From Branchiostoma lanceolatum (lineage: Eukaryota > Chordata > Leptocardii > Amphioxiformes > Branchiostomatidae), in NCBI RefSeq assembly GCF_035083965.1, contig NC_089732.1:10989424-11053423 (forward strand): DNA of 64,000 nt, read 5' to 3'. The notes below the pieces were generated by a model. It was given only the letters and a program-made list of their open reading frames with translations. It had not been told where the DNA came from and made no database searches. Below are positions 1-16,460 of this stretch, in pieces. The translations under genes and the position numbers were made by a program. Within the stretch, counting starts at the first letter, position 1. Each line of letters starts with the position of its first letter.

Positions 1-228
1 GGAACGACTGAAATATTGCAGGTACTGTGGATAACATTCAAGTCTACATCTACAGTATACAAACAGTGTGTGTACTGTGTAACGTTAGGTACCAATTCAA
101 CAGGCTTGCAAATTCTGCCTTCTTTCTTTGCATTGTAACCAAAACCACATGAAAATACAAATGTACAATGTAGTACCAACTAGCACATGCCAAGTCGATG
201 AAACAACTGAAATATTGCAGGTACTGTA

Positions 229-1262
229 CTAAAGACTAAACTCCTCAGAGTTAATGTCAAAGTCTGCCATCTTTTGGTTCAACACAAGCCAGCGGCCACA
301 GAAGCCTATGTCAGCAACTCTCTCATGAAAAGACAACCACTGCGGTTTCAGGTATTGGCACTCAGCAGCGTAGACATTGCAGTTCTTGTCGTAGTCTCCA
401 GTCCAAACCACAGAAACCACTCCTAGAGTCGTGTATCGAAGTGTTCCATCGTTCATGTGGCCAATGAGAGACTGCACGTGACTGTCTGATGTTGGGTTCC
501 TAATCGAGTTACTCAGCTGGAGAAGGTCATTGGAGGAGTGTAGGAGAGCCTGCTGGAAGGATTGGTAGGACGGATTGGTCTTGTACGCGTACACTGTTCC
601 TGTGATCCCTGCCAGTAGGAATGATGATCGGACGGGATGTTTTGTCATGTCCTTCGCTCCCTCGACAATCACATCGCTGTAGTCACTCAGGAGACTCTTG
701 ACCGACAGAGCTGAAATGACAGTTGGGATGATTAACTTGATTCTACCTCCTACCATAGGATACACATAGGTGGTGTTAGTTTGTTGCTATATGTAACGTT
801 GGGTGTTTAGTTCTTCGACGACTTGAACTTGAAATGTATTAGGTTTGGGCCATCTAGCAACTCAGTTTGAAACTGCACATGATCATGACATTAGTCTTGT
901 CCAAAGGTAACGTTATCACAAAAAGATTTAAATGGCCTCATTCACAACATTCAGCTACAGTCATTGGTAAGTCATGTCATATAGGTAGCCTAATTTTCGT
1001 CCGTTCAGTACTGTAACTTACATGCAGCTTGGCCTCCCATAGGAACTTCATATATTTTACAGGAAGAGAGGGAGGGGGTTGGTGGAAATATGGAGTATTC
1101 TGGACGTTTAAATGATAAACGGTAAAATTAAAAGGTTCATATGATAGCATGGAAGCTTAATTAGACCGTCTTACCAACACGCTCCAGTCTGCCTCCCTTG
1201 TATCTGTCTATAAACCGTAAAACGGACACGGGAGTTCGGAGTTTCATCAGAAACAGCGCCAT
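229..1262 (-). CDS. TIMM29: TIMM29, mitochondrial inner membrane translocase subunit Tim29
   Basis: Two coding exons on the minus strand: 1262-1175 (ATG, 29 codons plus one base, donor GTAAGA) and 710-229 (acceptor TTTCAG, stop TAG), giving 189 aa. Exon 1 encodes a basic, hydroxylated, amphipathic-looking N-terminus (MALFLMKLRTPVSVLRFIDR), fitting a mitochondrial presequence. Exon 2 matches human Tim29 (C19orf52) along its length: LLSDY near its start, a hydrophobic stretch SSFLLAGITGTVYAY that is the likely membrane segment, then LRYTTLGVVSVVW, CQYLKP.W and the conserved end VADIGFCGRWLVL followed by DFDINSEEF. In vertebrates Tim29 is a metazoan-specific partner of Tim22 in the carrier translocase that inserts multispan proteins into the inner membrane. 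Human Tim29 is about 260 aa; this model stops soon after the DIN.EEF motif and so lacks the vertebrate C-terminal tail, unless a further exon lies left of the window. The ATG is 311 bp from that of the divergent YIPF gene. Confidence 0.9.
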
Positions 1263-1573
1263 GTCGGGCACGTTTGTCTTTCACCTCCGACCTTCAAAGA
1301 AAATCCGGCCAGCCACACTATGATTTGGGGGAGTACCGGATTTAGAAAAAGTTATAATAAACCATATTTATATCGTTTGTCCCCTCTTGTTGTTTAAATA
1401 TGATACAAAAATATTTGTTTTATTCAGCATTTAAGCCTTGTTGAGTAATAAAGTAATACATTATCTAAAGTGTTAACAAATAAAAAGGCGGAGTACCACA
1501 TTAACGAATAGTAGATCCTAAACCTCGTACTCAGGGCACTTACCGACACTATCCTGTGTACGAGAAGACGAAG
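1263..1573. promoter_or_regulatory. Bidirectional promoter between TIMM29 and the YIPF gene
   Basis: This 311-bp interval separates two divergent start codons. The middle is AT-rich (about 1350-1500). Near both ends there is a short GGNGGAGTACC motif (about 1329 and 1488). An AAGATGGCGGAT sequence, which resembles a YY1 site, overlaps the YIPF start codon. No TATA box is placed convincingly for either gene. Divergent transcription from one shared promoter is inferred from the spacing alone. Confidence 0.6.
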
Positions 1574-5726
<4,153 letters not shown>

Positions 5727-6752
5727 TCATCATAAAAGGACATCACATTACTGTTCTGGTCTGCTCCAATATAGCCTCCATCATTTGATACTGACAATGG
5801 TTGAATCCTAGATCACAACGTCCTTACAGCAGTACAGTATTGTCTGTAGCTAAACAGTCCTATTTGTGTGTGACAGTCCCTGCCACCTGATTATAATTAA
5901 GTCACACTTGTGAGCTGGCCCTGTATGGTTAGAGCTGTTACAGTACTATAATAGAGTTCTTTCCTATGGATCTGCTTTTCTTCTGTGGTATGCATCAGGT
6001 TGGCTTCTCCTGATTTCAGTTGCTTGGTCAGTGTGGCTTATATCATATGAATGGGTGCCATGAAATGCTTTCATTACCCAGGGCTATGTTGGTAGTTAAA
6101 ATGCAACAGCTGTAAGCTAGTCAGACTTGGTATAGGAATAGCACAGGTCCAATCGGAAGCTCATCTTTTGCCCCCCTCCCTCTTCGAATTTCAAGGATAT
6201 TGGTTTTTCGTTTGTATGTTGCTCAGAGTTTTCTTAGTGCCAGTAGGCAAAGCAGCGAGACTCATAATCATATATATGTATTTACATTATTCAAGTTAAA
6301 GAAACCTGATGTAAGTATTGATTGCAATGAATTCTAAATACAACATATTAATAATTTGAGTCTAAGGTTAAATTTCTAGATCAATGTACAGTGAACTATA
6401 GAAGGAGAGGGTGTTAAACTTTTATTTATAATGCTGGGTTGGTCCTTTTGTATATGCTGTTGAGCGTAAATATGCCCAAATATATTGTGAACATAATATG
6501 ATAAAGTAAGCAGTACAATGGTTTGTGGGTTTTTTTACTCTCCTTTTTGGCAATGAGAGTAAAGATGTCCAGATATATTGTGGACATACATGTAATATGA
6601 TAAAGTATGCAGTACAGAAGTTTATGTTTGTTTCTTTTTACTCGCCCAAACACTTTTTGAGAAGGATGGGACATTTTGCCAGATGGAAGTAGTAGTCATG
6701 AATTTACTTAATATTGTTGGAGTATTTTAGCAAATACTTAGCCTAAATCAAC

Positions 6753-6758
6753 AATAAA
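6753..6758 (+). terminator. Possible polyadenylation signal for the YIPF gene
   Basis: AATAAA lies about 1 kb past the YIPF stop. It is one of several AATAAA hexamers in this AT-rich interval, so the choice is uncertain. Confidence 0.25.
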
Positions 6759-8106
6759 ACGGTCATAAATCAGGGATAGTGTAGGTGTGAAATACTGCAG
6801 TACAAAAAAAATAAAAGGAACATGATGTACTATCACACCATTCTGACATACTGGTATATAGGATATCTAATTCATGAATTTAAAAAAAGTAATTGTGAAT
6901 ATCATTTTACAGTTGTTGTAAAATGCTTTAAGTGCTTTTATTTTTAAGTGTAAAATGTACGATATGACATTTTCCCATAACCATTTGGCAATAACAAATC
7001 TTCAACTACATTGCGAAACACAGGCTCACAGAGGGAAGTCACATTGTACACATTAAACACCCTGTAGAATACTACATATTCTGTTTCTACGCCAAGATAC
7101 AATTCAGTAGGCTGAAAAAAATACAAAACTGTACATAACACCCATTACATACTTTAGATGTTTCCACAATAGTTCATTTGAGGCAATATAGAAATTTTAC
7201 TTTGCTGGTACATGTATAAAAAAATTATCAACTTATTTTCTCATGAAAAAAATCCATTCATTCACAGCAAACAAAGCAATAAACATCTAGTAAGAATTAA
7301 TATGTCAACATGAGATAAAAAAAACAATCTTATTTTAACAATTCACAAGTTATATTTTCATTTTCTGGACATCGTAAGAATGCAATGGTACTACATTGTA
7401 TGTGAAATGAGGTCTTACAAATATTTTGGTTTGTATAGAAAAGGTTAACTTAACCTTAACATGAAAAGTTGCCTACAAGAACTAGTAGGTACAAATATCA
7501 TCATGTGGCTTTGGTAGTACCCTGAGGGTTAAACTAGACAAACTGTTGGCACATACTGGTAACTGTAAACTACGCCAAACACTACTAAAACACTTATAGC
7601 ACCAAACGTCTGTCACAACATATACCAAGCCAAGCAGCAAGCACTTGATCAGTTCCTAACACCCTAAGAGAAGAGTTTCTAACTTGGAAAATTGAAGAAA
7701 GAACAAAGCACAAACATGAAAATGATGATATCTTTGTTGCAGTCATACCCGTAAACAGTCAACACTTAGAAATAATCTCAGAATGGCAGAGTTTATAGTA
7801 TGTTTGCTACACTAGGTTTGTCTCAGCAGTTAGTGGTTCTTGGGAAGCCAGATTTGGCCAAGCTGAGGTTTTACATAAAGAAGATGGGGGAGGGGCAATG
7901 GCCACTTCCCTGGGAGTCTACACAGTAACTATACATGACCCTAGGAAAATAAGGTATTGACACCATTTGTATATCTGTTATACACCAACTTTACAAAAGA
8001 AATTTAAAAAAAAACACTTTGGCTTTGGCTGATAGTTTCCCCAAAGATACCCATCATGCAACTTATGAAATAATGGCATTTTAAGTATTCTGAAGGTGGA
8101 CACCTG

Positions 8107-8112
8107 TTTATT
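8107..8112 (-). terminator. Likely polyadenylation signal for SPATA6
   Basis: TTTATT on the plus strand is AATAAA on the SPATA6 strand, about 130 bp after the stop codon, with an A-rich context. It is the nearest canonical hexamer I saw. Confidence 0.45.
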
Positions 8113-8241
8113 TTTTTCAAAATATCTAAATCTTATTTAGTATAGAAAAAAGAGTGACTAAACAGTACGCCTAACCAAGTCACTGAGCAACACAGCTAAA
8201 AGACACTGTAGATTACACATAAGCAGGAGAATCCAGGCATT

Positions 8242-11200
8242 TCACAGGAGCGCTGAGGGTGACCTGGCAGAGCGGTACAGGCCGCTGTAGAGCCTGGCCA
8301 CGTTGTCGTCAAACAGCTGTCTGTGAGACACGTCTGACCAGCTGCTGGCTCGGGGGGACCAGTAACTGTCATCACTCAGTCGAACCAAAACACTGCAGGA
8401 TATAGGAACATTTTGTAGGTTTTAGAACAGAAATTGAGTTGTTTGGTTGGGCAGAAACTTTGCACCAAAAGTGCTATAATCATAAAGTAACAAAAGTGTG
8501 CCTTTTCTTTATGAAAGTTGAAATATAAATCAAAGAATGACAATACAAGAATGTATGCAAAATTATGACAAGAAATACTGTAACTACAAAGTTGCAAGAT
8601 GCAATCCTTTGTCACTTAGTTAAGCAAAAATGATGTACTTCTGTTATCATAAATTAGAAATATTTAGAACATCAAACTGTAGTTAGAAATTGTTAGCACA
8701 TGTAACAGTTACTTATCTCAGTTAAATTTTTACAAATGCTTGGAAAATGTTAGAACAAAAGGCAACAAACACCCACACGGTAAAGTGAAATTGACTAAAT
8801 GATATATCACTACATTGTTGTTAGTTACAAGACACATATTAGCATTGACTTCCACCAAAAGACAAGGACAAAACAGAAACAACAGATACCTTCATACAAA
8901 ACTAGTACCTTCTCCCCGGGGACAGGGGACGGGGGCTGACAGACCGTCGGAGTTCCGCTAGGTCCAAGTCATCCTGGACAGGGGAGGAAAAGTCATTTGT
9001 AAACTTTCTTATACATGCATAACATTATATTTTAGGTGTTATCAAATATTAGAATCATTTCTCTAGACTAATAAAATATCACGACTTGAGGGTCTTACAA
9101 AATGATGTATCTGTGAAAATCATAAGCCAGCTGTTAAGTATGCAGTTTTGGGGAAATTTTTATGTCTTCAAGTGGACAAGATGGTACGTTACAATGAATT
9201 CCAACTCCAATTTGAGCTTGAAGCTACATTTACCTACTGGCTAGGATCATGCTGTAATTGTAATTTTGAATCAAAACTTCATTGACCATGTATATGGTCA
9301 CTAAGCCTAGGAAAAGGATCATGGAAAAGTTGATAAGGGACCATGGGGACGCAGACTTACCTGAAGCCTGCGCTCCAGTCTATCCAGCTCACTCTGACTC
9401 AGCAGTTTCTGTACACGCCCGTGGATCACGTCAAAGTAATCCTGGTTCCCAAACCTGAATAAATCAATATGACCATTAATTGAAGACTGCAAATACCACT
9501 GTTTTCATAATAAAACAAACAAAAAACAAACAAAACAGGAGGGAAATTTATGCCAACATGTGAGACAATACAATCATGCTCCTGGATCATAGACGTAATA
9601 CTTAGATCCTCCCGTGCCTGGATCATTATTATACTGTATAAAATCAAAACCTCTTGCTATAACTGACAGTTGCATCTTAAAATGTTCAAAGAACTGTTTT
9701 GAATTCACTTTGATCAAACAGTCCCATAGATTGTATACTAAAAGACTGTCATTTCTGTAAAATGAAACAATTTGTAATCCAACTTGGTTGAACTAATTTG
9801 GTTCAGTTCAGTCTTATCCAATCATCATCATCATCATCGGTCGACCCCCGGGGGGGACGGGGCAAGTCCATGCACAACCGCCGACCACTCCATCCTGTCT
9901 GCCATGGCCGCACTCAGGTCCTCCATATGAATTCCGGTGTCTCTGGACAGAGCCCTTGAGAAGGTCAGCTTCCTGCAGTGTGTTTTCCCCCGGGGCCTCC
10001 ACAGAATGAGTGAGGAGATAAAAAAACTTACGAGGACTGTCAGGTCTTGGGAACAATCCTTCTTGTAAGAAAAGTTCTGACCTGTCTCTTAAAGAGCTCC
10101 TGAGGGAGGAGGGACTGAGTGGAGGCGAGGCGGGCGGGGCTGAGTACAGTCGCCGTGGTGACAGCCGTGCTGGTGATGTTGACCTCGGGCTCCTGTACGC
10201 TGAACTGATCAGCTCTGCCGTGTCTGCAAAGTTTCAACAAGCAAGATTATAACCATTATCCCAGGAAAATAAAGTTCTTACAACGCAAGTGGTAAGCCGA
10301 TGCACAACTGCGGCATAATTTCTCATGACAACAGCCAAAGCAACAACAGACAATTCCTGATATACATGTCTTTTTGTGTCTGTTCAATAGCATTTGAAGA
10401 ACTTTGAAGCTTGTAAACAGACTCTGTTGTATATTACTCACCATCTGTGTCATCATCCAATGAGAAGAGGGGCTCTTGGACCAAGGGCTCCACAACCTGC
10501 TTAGGGTTGTACAACAACATTTTGTTATTAATACTTCATTGTTAAAGACAGTGAATAAATGCAATAAAGTAAAAGTAAAGCAGTCAACCTCAATGTGGTG
10601 AAGCATGATGATTTTTCAAGTAGGTTAAATGGTAGTGCAATGCGGCTCACGTTTTTTTGCCAAGCACTAAGACTCAAGTGTCAAACCTCTGCATGTAAAA
10701 GAACCTAACACACTTATCTAGATGCAATAAATCAAGACTTGATATATACAATTTTGTGGCATTGAGAACAAGTGATTTCAGTTTTTACCTTTCTGAGGCT
10801 TCTGGAACTTCTACTTCTTCTGGAGCTACTCAAAGGGGCTGACAAAAAAACAACAGGCATGACAAAAATGTTAACATGACACACACATCATGCAACATCC
10901 AAAAGAAACAAAACAATAGCTACATCTTTCACTGACAAGTGAAAAGGTCTCACCTGAGGAAGGCCTCCTGACAGGTGAGGGGCTCCGTGGAGGGGATGCA
11001 GGTACACCCTCCAGGATTTTGTCCTCTACCTGAAAATCAAGATCAGATCAGTCAATTATACATTCAGAACACTCCATTTTCTTCCTACAGCAAAATTCAA
11101 TCCCCGCAAACATTTCCTCTTTTATAGTAATTTGTATTTTACATATTCTGGCATAGCGATCAACACTTTAAAAACAGCATCTTAGCATGATGAACCTTTA

Positions 11201-14200
11201 ACAAACTGAAGTAGCCGTTTGGTTGCCAATTCTTTATTGGTTCCATAGTTGGGCAACAGGGGAAGGTTAACACTGAGGCATTTTGAGAATATATATTATA
11301 TATACAGTATATTATATAGTAGATAGAGTTAAGATCATACAATGTTGAAAACCTTACATTTCTCACTACAAATGGCGGCCTGGGTCCTTCAATTTTGCTG
11401 CTCTTTGGGCCCGATGTTCTCCTTTTGGTGTACGGAGATGGCGAGCGAGCGCGGGAAGAAATGGTAGCTTCCTCGTATCCCTTCGGCTTCTTTTGCTTCT
11501 TTTTCCTACGCGAAGACTTCGAGCCACCAAGGTCGTCCTGTTGTGGACAAAACAAATGATGAAATGTTATATTTTAGGAATGCTACTGAAATCATGTAAC
11601 CCTTGCTAAAAAATACAATTTTCAAAATCCATCCAGTTGCTTGAGTAACTATTTGTCTCGTACCTTATTACACAGTACATGTACATAAAGATGTTATTTT
11701 GTAACATTTCCAGAATTACTCATTCCTACCAGTAATCCCAAACATCCAAATTTCAGCTTGCCTACAGACTTCTCAGAATTGACACTGTCTGTCCAATCAG
11801 CCACGATCCCTTAACATAAAACAGCAATTAAATAGTACACAAAAGGTGTTTAGAATAGTTACAATGCTTTTAAGCTGATACAAATTATGTTCTTTACCTC
11901 AGAAGCACTTGTGGACAGTTCCCTGACAACCCCCGATGTCCGAATGCTCCATTCCTTGATCGATGTCTTAGTAGAAAACTCAAGCTTGGGTGAAATTCCC
12001 TGCAGACAGGAAAAATACATGTTAAATATCATACAGCAATCAAGAGTACATAATTATGTAACATGAAATGAGATAACAAAACATTTTCTCAAAGCAAATA
12101 CAGCAGAAGCTAGAACTGTTATTCATATCACTTCATCTTGCATTTTAGGTCATTCAGATTTTGACCCAGATTTTGAGTTTTCACAGAATGCTTTTTACTT
12201 AGGGGTTCTAGAAAGACAAATTTGACAATGGTTTCAAATAGTCCTAAAATAGTTTATACATAAAAGAATATCATAGTATTACCATTCAGTCATTACAAAA
12301 CAATTAGTCGAATAAGACTTTCTCAAAGGGCTACACAACATGTTACTTGTACATGTAAGTCCTCATGTCCTAAGTCCTCTATTTAGGACATACATGTAAG
12401 TTCCTGTTTGGCACTTGTTAAAGTTTGCTTTTTGATAATAATGAATTGCTATGCTGATAAGGAAATCGTTCCCAATTTTCTTAGAGTTAGATGTTATCAA
12501 TGATATGGTTGTGGCTAACTGTTTTGTTTATACAGATATGGTTGGGTGTGCCTCATACATGATTATCCAGTCCATCAATTCTCAAGTAAGTTGAGCTTTA
12601 CTGAATCTAGTATGATTTTGAATAAGGAAAAAAAATTACTATTCTCTTCACTAATGTGGCTGAAAAATATACCACAAGCAAAAACTAAGTAGCCACTTAA
12701 AAGGCAACCCAGGTCGAGTTACTTATTGCTTCAATTCACAAGTTGCAGATGAGTGGACCTCTGAAGAATTTCAGCTCTCCCAACTATTTGGGAAGTTAAG
12801 GTTTACACACAATAAACTCTTTCTAAGATGTTTGTTTTGCATGTTTTGGTTATTTAGGCACAGCAATACAGTAGTGGACATTTGGCTTTGCACTGAATAC
12901 ATTGCATCTGTTTTTCTATACTTCCATTCCAGAACACTGTGGACAATATAAGATTTTGAAAGTATATAGTTGCAATCTGTTTTCAGCAAAGGTGGTATAG
13001 ATACTTAGATTTGTTTATTAAGTTCTTGGAATGTCTTGCTTTTAAAATCCATGCATAGATAGCTCAGTTATCAGAAATGTTGTGTATTTAGTTAGGCCAT
13101 CTGGCTAGAATTACCTATTGTTTGTTTACAACTTACATCCCTTGTTTTCATGTCCACATAGAGTTCTTGGAGTCCTTTGTTGCATTCTAACGGTCACAAA
13201 CAAACTTTTGGTGGTCAAATTTCAATCAACCAAACTGGTTCACTTTCTCACTTCTCAGTGAATTTGACAAAATTACCTTTTTCATAGCATGTCTGAATTT
13301 TAACTTCTGCATCTACTAACAAAATTCCACTAGAGTACATAATTCCGCCACCCTCAAAAGAGGTCCAAAACAGATCTGCAACCCAACGTCCCCCAGTATA
13401 ATGCACTCCTGTATATCTAACCTGTGCATACCTGGAGGGAAGAAGTCATAGCCTTATGTCTCAGAAGGGACAAAGAGGATAAGTAAGTAAGCATACCTGG
13501 GGGATGCTGCACTAGAGATCTCTCAAACCCACTGTTTTTCAAAGTGGCGGATTTACACAGATTGAGCATGTTTTTATAGCCTGTACTTACAGGAAAATCC
13601 CAGGCCCTGTCCATGAGGACCTCCCTGTCTGCACCAGGGTAAGCAGGTGTCAGGCTGGGGTATGGGTACAGGAAGTCCCTAGCTGGGGCCTGGTACCGGG
13701 CTAGAACTTTTCCACCTGAAGAAATGAAATTCAGAAAGAAATTCCCATATCAAGTCTAACACAAGGTTACAGATTTAACTATTAAACACAGTACATGTAG
13801 TATACAACTCTAGTCTACTACCAAATTAAATCAAGAAGGTATCAGACAACATATCATACTATATGGTGACTGATATTTCATCCCTATCTTACAAGGTGTA
13901 AACATCTAAAACAATATTCTCTATACTGCTTCCTCTCATAGAGGTACATGTATATTTGAAGCCCTGGTCAAGTGAAGGTTTTGAGTGCAGAACAGCATTA
14001 TCAAAGGTGTTTGTTTAGTTATTGTTATTGTTAAGTAGGGTAGTCGTACCTGAGTAGTTGAGTTGGATCAGCTCGAAAAGCACATGGTCATCTGCAAAAC
14101 AAACGGGGTATGCCTAAACACCTCACCCGACCTCATCCGACCTCACCCGACCTCATCCGAGTCTAAAATGCAGTGTATACGAGGCAGGGACATTATTTGA

Positions 14201-16460
14201 CGTTCTGGATACGTTAAATATGCAATTATGAATGCAAAACAAGCAGCAAACTCTAAGTATTTACCAGTTTTTATAAGTTACTCCGCTCGTTTCCATGATA
14301 GAAGATTTCTGGCCGCCATATTGGATCATGCCACTGTTGTGGTCTACATGGGGAAGTTCTTCATACCTTTTTTATTTATTTTTGTCCGACAGGACGATAA
14401 GACGGTGGGTACTAATTACATTTTCATCACAAACCACTCATAGAAACTGTACACAATAACTGTACACAGTATCTGTACACAATAACTGTACACAAAGTGT
14501 TTTTCAGCCTCGAATACACGCACGCAGTGTGTATTCATTGCGCCGGCCGTCTTGACCTCCCGTTACCTATAAAAACTGGTAAATACTTCAAGTTTGCTGC
14601 TTGTTTTGCATTTATAATTGCATATCTAACGTATCCAGAACGTCAAATAATGTCCCTGTCCCGTATACACTGCATTTTAGACTCGGATGAGGTCGGGTGA
14701 GGTCGGATGAGGTCGGGTGAGGTGTTTAGGCATACCGAAACAAACGAACCATAGTTAGACATTGGTGGTGGACTAAATATCAGTAAATCTTATTCTTAAT
14801 ACCTTGCAAAAAGTGAGGCCACAGCTCAATACTGAATGGCACACCGTGAAAGAAAGACTCAAATCTTACTTTCTTCTTGAACAATTGTTCTTGAAGCAAG
14901 AATGGCATTTAACAGACACTTGATTATAATGAAGGAAGTCACTCAGTCTTAAGGGCTCACCTTCTAAGATGTCGGCGACTTGTGCAGGGTCCACTGCATT
15001 CAAGAAGGTCTGGAACCATAAGATACCTGATGTAAGAATGGCCTTTTGCATGCAAGACTTAGTTTACCATGTACCAGGCAAGTAGGCATGTTCTGGAATT
15101 TCAACAACTGTAACATTATAATAGACCACCTTTTGTGTGTAGCCAACATTTATATTTGTTGTAGAATATCTGCTATAAGACTACGAAAAATAGGCCCAAT
15201 TTACAAACGCATTCTGACAATTTGCTATGTCGACTTGGAATCAACTTGGAGTCGCTGATTCGACTCCAGGTCAACTAAAAAATGTGTCTGTGTGTAAATT
15301 GGGTTGTAGTGTTTTCAATGGAACTTCAACCCAAATTCACATTGAGGGTGCACATCATATTTACCAGAAGCAAATTTGAAAGTTTTCAAACATCTCATTG
15401 GTATTACTGATCTTGGAAACTGTTACAAAAACTTTGAAATTAGCCATTTAGCAAAGAAGCTTGACTGCTATAAACTTATAACGCAGGAATGGCTAGGGAA
15501 GTATTGTTAATGAACTCACCCTTTCAAATTTGAATTTCTCATGATACAACAGTGGGAAGACTGGAGGAAGGAGTTTTGTTCTCTTGTAGCGGCCAAGGAT
15601 GCAGGTGCTGAGGTACACATCATCACGCTCTCTCAGGAACACACCCGGACATGTCACCTGTAACGCCAAATACAAAAAAGTATACCTGTAACATTACATG
15701 TCTGTACATGTCACCTGTAATGGTAAATACAACTCAGCATGTCACCTGTAAAGGTAAATACACCTGGACATGCCTGACAGTCACCTGTAATGGCAAATAT
15801 ACCTGTACATGTCACCTGTCAATGTGATGGGAAATACACCTGAGATGTTACATACACCTGTAATGGCAAATGTACATTTACATGTCACCTGTAATGACAA
15901 ATACACCTGTACTGACTGTAAAAGCCTGGATTGGTACAGTAAATATACATGTCACATGTAATGGCAAATACACCTGTACAACTCAGCATGTCACCTATAA
16001 TGAAAATACACCTCTACATGTCACCTGTATATTTAAACAATTATTGCTGAGTTTATAGATGTAGGCGTGACCCCATAAAACAACAACAAAACAAACTGAC
16101 ATGTTTCACGCCCCTTCTGCAGCATTGAAGATGCAATGGTCCTAACTTGATGATTTTCGAAAAACATCGCATATGAACCTAATTATGCAGCAAATGTTTC
16201 TAACCCCACGTCCCCACTAGGGTGACCTATCATTCTCAGACCCCCTCCCCCCACGCTACACACACCCCTCACCGACGCCTACCATGGCGATCACGCCCCT
16301 TTCCCCCTACCGTGTGGCTTCCTAGTAAACATCTACACACAAAAAAGACATTGCTTGCTTGTTCCTACCAGAACAGAGCACAAAAAATAATCCAGAAGAC
16401 GAAAACACTCACGGCGTGAACGCTCAGATCCACCACACATTTCAGCGCCTTCCGCGGCAT
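8242..16460 (-). CDS. SPATA6: SPATA6, spermatogenesis-associated protein 6
   Basis: Fourteen coding exons on the minus strand, in order: 16460-16413, 15657-15520, 15009-14961, 14091-14050, 13715-13591, 11999-11898, 11537-11358, 11029-10954, 10838-10789, 10496-10442, 10223-10082, 9454-9361, 8973-8909, 8392-8242. They total 1317 nt and encode 438 aa (human is about 488); every junction phase closes. The N-terminal family domain (about residues 1-135) reads VTCPGV.L, DDVYLSTCILG.YK.T, FPLLYHEKF.FE, AVDP and VLFELIQL. Residues about 169-228 are basic and carry YEEATISSRARSPSPYTKRR, close to the mammalian YEQPTISS...SPSPYTKRR, then PPFVVRN. The C-terminal part has YFDVIHGRVQKLL and the end block DDSYWSPRASSW.D.SHR.LFDDNVARLY. 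Mammalian SPATA6 acts in assembly of the sperm connecting piece (head-tail coupling). Two introns carry unusual insertions at their acceptors, upstream of exons 2 and 4. Confidence 0.93.
9826..10036 (-). mobile_element. Non-LTR-type retroelement 3' end with (ATG)n tail
   Basis: A plus-strand run TCATCATCATCATC at about 9823-9837 is followed by GTCGACCCCCGGGG and about 190 bp of GC-rich sequence that is open on the minus strand. The translated end has HGRQDGVVGGCAWTCPVPPG and then a run of Met from the ATG microsatellite. A 3' trinucleotide tail and one orientation are typical of truncated non-LTR elements. It lies in SPATA6 intron 11, about 45 bp from exon 11. The family name is not known to me. 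Confidence 0.4.
12000..13590. other. SPATA6 intron 5, no recognised element
   Basis: This is the longest SPATA6 intron, at 1.6 kb. It is AT-rich, and I found no exon or clear transposon. A short imperfect hairpin of TCCTAAGT/ATTTAGGA with nearby copies of CATGTAAGT lies at about 12350-12402. Confidence 0.5.
14097..14746. mobile_element. Foldback, Mutator-like non-autonomous element with 9-bp target duplication
   Basis: The element spans 14106-14737 and is flanked by the direct repeat AAACAAACG (14097-14105 and 14738-14746). Its ends form long inverted repeats of about 170 bp (about 14106-14278 and 14567-14737) with only a few mismatches. The outermost 50 bp contain two tandem copies of CCTCACCCGACCTCATCCGA. 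The interior holds repeats of CTGTACACA(A/G)TA. The 9-bp duplication with long inverted repeats suggests the MULE superfamily; no transposase is present. It sits in SPATA6 intron 3, and its left edge is 15 bp from the first base of exon 4. Confidence 0.75.
15652..16030 (-). repeat. Degenerate tandem array built on the SPATA6 exon 2 acceptor
   Basis: About ten imperfect copies of a unit near 30 bp, ACATGTCACCTGTAATGG(C/T)AAATAC, run rightward from the exon 2 boundary. On the gene strand each reads as a pyrimidine-containing tract, then (T/A)CAG, then GTGACATG, which is the real acceptor and the first codons of exon 2. The copies lie in intron 1, so they precede the true site in the transcript. 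Confidence 0.8.

Larger units (their letters stand above)
5727..8241. other. Convergent intergenic interval, YIPF and SPATA6 3' ends
   Basis: No coding region was recognised here. The interval contains the two 3' UTRs, which face each other. A short tandem similarity occurs at about 6470-6640: ATATATTGTG-ACATA followed by ATATGATAAAGTA(T/A)GCAGTACA appears twice about 120 bp apart. The rest is AT-rich sequence with no feature I can support. Confidence 0.5.

Noticed and set aside
1-228. Possible extra TIMM29 exon suggested by duplicated TGAAATATTGCAGGTACTGT at 8 and 206
   Set aside because: The repeat gives acceptor-like CAATATTTCAG on the gene strand, but no coding similarity to the Tim29 tail follows within the window.
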